DNA from: Siphonodentalium dalli
Taxonomy: Eukaryota; Mollusca; Scaphopoda; Gadilida; Siphonodentaliidae
DNA: 64,000 nt
Assembly (NCBI GenBank): GCA_032622095.1
Contig: CP136061.1
Location: 99,115,099 to 99,179,098 of the forward strand
Direction: 5' to 3'
In this document: positions 60,364 to 64,000 of the stretch, in pieces
Layout of the letters: each line of letters opens with the position of its first letter
How positions within the stretch are numbered: the stretch's first letter is position 1
Notes under the pieces: generated by a model
What the model was told of the DNA's origin: nothing
The model's input: the letters and a program-made list of their open reading frames with translations, nothing else
Databases searched by the model: none
Program-made: the position numbers and the translations under genes

Positions 60364-61044
60364 ATGATCAGTGACAGTTGGGTTAATGATGCATTACTAA
60401 AATTTGAATCACCCACTAATATGATGATAGTTGGTTGTACATCAAGTGGGAAAACAACTCTTGTCAAACAAATTCTGGAGAATGCTGATGCTATGTTTAC
60501 ACAACAAGTTCAGAAGATTTATTTCTGTTACAAAAGTTGGCAGTCTCTCTATGATGATATGCCGGTGAAAATTCATTTTCACAAAGGTCTACCAACTGAA
60601 TCTATTCTTAATAATTGGTATGCTGAAACACATGGACATAAACTTATTATTTTAGATGACATGATGGTGGCAGTAAGTAACAATAAAGATATTTTGGAGC
60701 TAATAACTGTGAAGTCTCATCATAACAATTTTTCAAATCTTATTATCTGTCAGAACTTATATCAACAGGGGCCATCTATGCGTGGAATCTCTCTCAATTC
60801 ACACTATTATATTCTATTCAAAGCAAAGAGGGATTTGCGACAAGTAATGGTGCTAGCCACACAAGCATTTCCTAATAAATTAGCATATTTTATGGATGCT
60901 TATGAAAAAGCAACAAATAGAGACTATGGGTATATATTGATTGATTTTCACCCTCGATCAGACAAACTCTATCAGCTGAGAACAAATATACTTCCCTATG
61001 AAAATACTGTTGTGTACTTGCCTACTAATTTTGGAGACACATAA
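60364..61044 (+). CDS. FtsK/HerA-type genome packaging ATPase
   Basis: Translation from the ATG at 60,364 gives 226 residues; an upstream in-frame ATG at 60,292 would lie inside the capsid gene and is less likely. The Walker A motif is GCTSSGKT (residues 24-31) and Walker B is KLIILDDM (93-100, with D98 and D99). A following segment with SNLIICQNLYQQGP (124-137) fits the sensor/arginine-finger region of Polinton A32-like ATPases. The protein would drive element DNA into preformed capsids. Its stop codon TAA shares one base with the next start (TAATG), another sign of coupling. The frame is intact and length normal for the family. Confidence 0.9.
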   Translation: MISDSWVNDALLKFESPTNMMIVGCTSSGKTTLVKQILENADAMFTQQVQKIYFCYKSWQSLYDDMPVKIHFHKGLPTESILNNWYAETHGHKLIILDDMMVAVSNNKDILELITVKSHHNNFSNLIICQNLYQQGPSMRGISLNSHYYILFKAKRDLRQVMVLATQAFPNKLAYFMDAYEKATNRDYGYILIDFHPRSDKLYQLRTNILPYENTVVYLPTNFGDT

Positions 61045-61379
61045 TGAAATTGACTCAACTGACTTATTTCCTGTCCAAAGTTATGAGTAGTGGAAACAGA
61101 GGATATCCAATACTTATAAATGGGTTATCAGCAAATGAAATTAAGTTTATTGCTGAATGTGTTTTCAATATATTGAGAGGAAATGTTCATTTATCTGATC
61201 GAGAGAAATTGGAACTATACAAGTTTAGACACCTGCTGAGAGAACTGACAAATAAACGGATTTCACTGACTAAAAGGAGACAGTTGTTAATTCGTGCTTT
61301 CAAGCCTATTCCATTCATCATCAGACCAGTACTCAGACATTTCAAAAAGCATGTCCAAGGAGATGATTCTTATTCCTAA
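61044..61379 (+). CDS. Small basic Polinton-type protein
   Basis: A 111-residue protein in which ECVFNILRGNVHLSD, ELYKFRHLLRELTNKRISL and KRRQLLIRAF form a layout I know from a recurring small protein in Polinton-like elements, where a CALNVLKGN-like stretch is followed by a basic helix pair and a hydrophobic tail. Its function is not established; a virion core or membrane-active role has been suggested for such proteins and would be inference here. The final 20 residues are partly hydrophobic (FKPIPFIIRPVL) and then basic. It overlaps the ATPase by one base and the next gene by 29 bases. Confidence 0.65.
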   Translation: MKLTQLTYFLSKVMSSGNRGYPILINGLSANEIKFIAECVFNILRGNVHLSDREKLELYKFRHLLRELTNKRISLTKRRQLLIRAFKPIPFIIRPVLRHFKKHVQGDDSYS

Positions 61380-61608
61380 AGAGAAGTTTAATGAGTTAAA
61401 AGCTATGCTAAATGAGAGAAAATCCATCACAAACGTTATGGGCGCAAACGAGGGTGACACACCTCCTCCAAGTACAGGTGCTGATACCAAAAAAATAGAG
61501 ATTGTTCCAGTTTCAAAACAAAATAACAGCAAGAGGGGTAAAATACCAAAACATACAGGGAACAAATCCAGAAACGACTTTTCAATGGTTAAATGGGAGA
61601 AACTTTGA
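61351..61608 (+). CDS. Small lysine-rich protein
   Basis: Taking the ATG at 61,351 gives 85 residues. The N-terminal segment MILIPKEKFNELKAMLNE looks like an amphipathic helix; similar LIP-x-E/K-x-Y/F-x-x-L starts occur in small proteins beside Polinton capsid genes. The middle is proline-, threonine- and lysine-rich and probably disordered, and the end is MVKWEKL. I cannot assign a role; a minor virion protein is possible. An in-frame ATG at 61,294 would add 19 residues and overlap the previous gene more deeply. It is the last gene before a 0.75-kb gap. Confidence 0.55.
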   Translation: MSKEMILIPKEKFNELKAMLNERKSITNVMGANEGDTPPPSTGADTKKIEIVPVSKQNNSKRGKIPKHTGNKSRNDFSMVKWEKL

Positions 61609-62354
61609 GATCTGTTTATTATTTCGAGACGCAACACCTATGCATATATACATGTAATTTGAGGTTGTCTTCTGTCAAAATAAAAAATTGATCTTATTGG
61701 ACTGCTTTAAATTGTCTGATGAAAATACATAAAAACCTGAAGAATGTGTTGTTGTAATCTCACTAAAATTTAACAAAAACAGTGTGAAATCCTTATACAC
61801 CATTATACATGTAATTACTATTCTATTTATTCAAGGGGGGAGGCTTTGAAGTATATTCTATTTACTTTGAGAACTACTAATGAATTTCATGCTTGATCTT
61901 AATTGATGTAATCTCACTATATTTACCAATATAATGTAAACCCCTAAACTGTCACCACTGCTTTGATGATTGTATATACAGATTTTGTATTTGATGGCTA
62001 CTTTGATGTTAAATTAGTTGGATGTTCTTTTCTTTTCTTCCACCCATATATTTGATTTTGCTTTCTGTAAAAATTGCTCTGTGTATTGTGTAAATATTTA
62101 TTCTGGGCAGAGGTGTACTTTATTTCAATACAAATGTAAATAGATTGTGTCTTGTTGTAGTAAATCCCAACCTGAGGTGTTGACTGATCTCACAAACCGT
62201 TAGAATGGAATAATCTGACCCCCAGTTCAGAAGTTTAAATGTACATTTCAACAGGATTGTATTGGCATACAAAATAGTTGTTGCTGAAGAAAAGAAATCA
62301 GATACGTGGGGTGGTTATATTTACCTCTCAACACAAATTAAATGAAAGAAAAAC
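61609..62354. promoter_or_regulatory. Intergenic region before the polymerase gene
   Basis: No reading frame of note. An AATAAA polyadenylation-type signal lies at about 61,679, some 70 bases after the last morphogenesis gene, which fits the end of a shared transcript. The AT-rich remainder probably holds the polymerase promoter; I see no specific element that I can name. Confidence 0.4.
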
Positions 62355-64000
62355 ATGGATGATCCACCTAGCTTGATTAAATCGAAACGCCTTTCATGTG
62401 ATATTTGTGGAAAGACTTATGCAAATCATCGGACACTCGGAAAACATAAAGGTATTCACAAGGATGGTGAACAAAATTGTGATCTGTGCAATAAAAAATT
62501 CAAAACAAAATACACACTACAGAAGCACAGGAAAGACATTCATAAACTGGAAAAAAGAACCGGAAACTCAGCAGATAATAAGCAGAATGCTAAAGAACCC
62601 CGGACTGACACATTTCCAATAGAAAAACAAAATGTTTTGAATGAAGGAAAAGATGAAAGTTCAGCAAATGTTTCACCTACTAATGTGTCTTTGGGTGACG
62701 ACTCCAACACTATACCCAATTTAACTGCTTTGAACAATTCCGTGAAAATAATAAGAATTAAACCAAGAAGTGACAGTGAAAAAGGGGACATAATTGTTTT
62801 TTTCTCGAATAATTATCAAAAATTAAAAAACATTCTACAAAAGCAGACAACAAGGCATGCAGGGGTAAAATGGTATCTCAATATTGTGGTGGAAATGGTC
62901 AAGATAATCGGAGAACAGGACACTGATGTTAAGAAACTTACCACACACTTTAGAAGTACTGTGTTCAAATATCACAGTTCGCATGATTTTGATGAGGATG
63001 AAATTAACTCTGCATTTCATAAGATATATCAATCATTCAACACTTTTGTTCACAAAGGAAGTGGTTGGAGGATCGATAAAATAGATGAGTTGGAAGTGAA
63101 TATTGCTCGTTACATACCATTGCCAGTATCTGCATATATAGAAACACCAGAAGAAATGAAATATATACAATCACTTGTAAATATTATCAATAATGATGAC
63201 TTCTGTTTTCTATATTCTATACTAGCAGCCCTTTTCCCAAAAGATCATAATGTGAGGAGCGTGACTAATTATATACCACACCTGAATTCTTTGAAGACAA
63301 CAGGAATAAAATTCCCAATGACATGCGATCAAATCACAAAGTTTGAAAAAATAAACAACATTTCTATAAATCTCTTTGGGTATGAAGACAAGGAAGTTTT
63401 TCCTATTCGAATATCAAAGGTTGCTTATTCAGAGGAAATAAAACATGTGAATTTGTTATTACTGAACAAAGATGAAAAATCTCATTATGTACTTATTAGA
63501 AATTTGGATCAGTTTCTAAACAGATTGAAGAGACAATTTTCTCATAAAACCTACCATTTCTGTTGGTACTGTCTTTTTGCTTTTTCTGTGAAAAGTGATC
63601 GTGATTCACACATATCAGAGTGTCAAGAATTTGGTTGTCAAAAAGTTGAACTTCCATCAGAAGACAAAAGATTTTTGAGTTTCAAAGACTACCATAAACA
63701 ATTTGTTGTACCAATAGCCATATACTGTGACTTTGAATGTTTTTCAAGCAAAATAGAAAAATGTGATCCTCAACCGGACAGAACTAGCTCTACACCATAT
63801 GCTATACTAGAACCATGTAGTTTTGCTATAAAAAGGGTTTGTAGACTGAGTGAAGAATATACAAAACCTATATATACATATAAATCTGACACTGGTGTAG
63901 TTGATCATTTTCTTGAGAAATTATTTGAAGAAGAAGAGGAGATCAGAGAAATTCTTGAACAGAACAGAGAAATACAAATGACGCCAGAAACAATGAACGA
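62355..64000 (+). CDS. Family B DNA polymerase, N-terminal 548 codons (cut by window end)
   Basis: An uninterrupted frame opens at ATG 62,355 and is still open at base 64,000. Two C2H2 zinc fingers stand at the N-terminus (C15, C18, H31, H35; C42, C45, H58, H63), followed by a low-complexity linker. Residues about 278-395 (DDFCFLYSILAALFP, GIKFPMTCDQI, KFEKINNISINLFGYE, SHYVLIRN) match the region commonly found before the exonuclease in Polinton polymerases. A C2HC finger follows (C403, C406, H419, C423). Exonuclease motif I is YCDFEC (D459, E461). The polymerase palm must lie beyond the window. It would replicate the element by protein priming. The ATG at 62,342 is out of frame. Confidence 0.9.
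   Translation, partial: MDDPPSLIKSKRLSCDICGKTYANHRTLGKHKGIHKDGEQNCDLCNKKFKTKYTLQKHRKDIHKLEKRTGNSADNKQNAKEPRTDTFPIEKQNVLNEGKDESSANVSPTNVSLGDDSNTIPNLTALNNSVKIIRIKPRSDSEKGDIIVFFSNNYQKLKNILQKQTTRHAGVKWYLNIVVEMVKIIGEQDTDVKKLTTHFRSTVFKYHSSHDFDEDEINSAFHKIYQSFNTFVHKGSGWRIDKIDELEVNIARYIPLPVSAYIETPEEMKYIQSLVNIINNDDFCFLYSILAALFPKDHNVRSVTNYIPHLNSLKTTGIKFPMTCDQITKFEKINNISINLFGYEDKEVFPIRISKVAYSEEIKHVNLLLLNKDEKSHYVLIRNLDQFLNRLKRQFSHKTYHFCWYCLFAFSVKSDRDSHISECQEFGCQKVELPSEDKRFLSFKDYHKQFVVPIAIYCDFECFSSKIEKCDPQPDRTSSTPYAILEPCSFAIKRVCRLSEEYTKPIYTYKSDTGVVDHFLEKLFEEEEEIREILEQNREIQMTPETMN

Larger units (their letters stand above)
56832..64000 (+). mobile_element. Polinton/adintovirus-type element, right part cut off
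   Basis: The gene set of rve integrase, penton-like and hexon-like capsid proteins, packaging ATPase and family B polymerase defines Polinton/Maverick elements and the related adintoviruses. All frames here are intact, on one strand, and packed or overlapping. Codon use is uniformly AT-rich. The boundaries given are those of the visible genes, not the true ends: terminal inverted repeats and 6-bp target duplications cannot be tested in this window. The maturation protease is not in the visible part. Confidence 0.88.

Noticed and set aside
61287-61637. 116-codon minus-strand frame under the small Polinton genes
   Set aside because: Antisense shadow of two better supported plus-strand genes.

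Overview
The window looks like a stretch of a large, AT-rich, repeat-dense animal genome, most likely a marine invertebrate. A lophotrochozoan such as a mollusc is my guess; nothing here proves it. The reasons are broken non-LTR retrotransposons of animal type, many small inverted-repeat DNA transposons, several satellite arrays, and a Polinton/adintovirus-type element with the F54H12.2-like capsid gene that is common in invertebrate genomes. I see no ordinary host gene with convincing exons, no rRNA or tRNA gene, and no CRISPR.

Layout. Bases 1-8,600: unannotated AT-rich DNA, a hAT-type non-autonomous element (2,974-4,142) with a perfect 8-bp target duplication, hairpins and short tandem duplications. 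Bases 8,603-10,796 plus 38,744-42,810 form one arm (A) of a large inverted duplication; its partner arm (B) is 49,782-55,762. Arm A is split by a 27.9-kb insertion (10,797-38,743) with 30-bp terminal inverted repeats and a 3-bp TAT target duplication; arm B keeps the unoccupied site. Inside that insertion are TTAA-flanked MITEs, palindrome-rich arrays, a 5.46-kb CACTA-type element (29,275-34,733) and a 177-bp tandem repeat. Arm A also gained a truncated CR1/Jockey-like LINE (about 40,350-42,250), and arm B gained a second hAT copy (49,946-51,056). The two arms therefore serve as each other's empty-site controls. Between the arms (42.8-49.8 kb) lie a GA microsatellite, another TTAA element and a satellite of about 145-bp units.

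Bases 56,832-64,000 are different. They hold tightly packed, intact plus-strand reading frames: a small unknown protein, an rve integrase with C-terminal chromodomain, a penton-like minor capsid protein, a basic protein, a hexon-like major capsid protein, an FtsK/HerA-type packaging ATPase, two small Polinton-type proteins, and the first ~548 codons of a family B DNA polymerase with N-terminal zinc fingers and the first exonuclease motif, running off the window. Several neighbouring genes overlap by 1-29 bases. Together they would integrate, replicate and package an adenovirus-like, virion-forming mobile element. No maturation protease is visible in the part shown; it and the right terminus may lie beyond base 64,000.

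The sequences most worth a second look are the 27.9-kb insertion with its repeated terminal modules, the intact Polinton/adintovirus cluster, and the palindrome-rich arrays, several of which sit just inside transposon ends.
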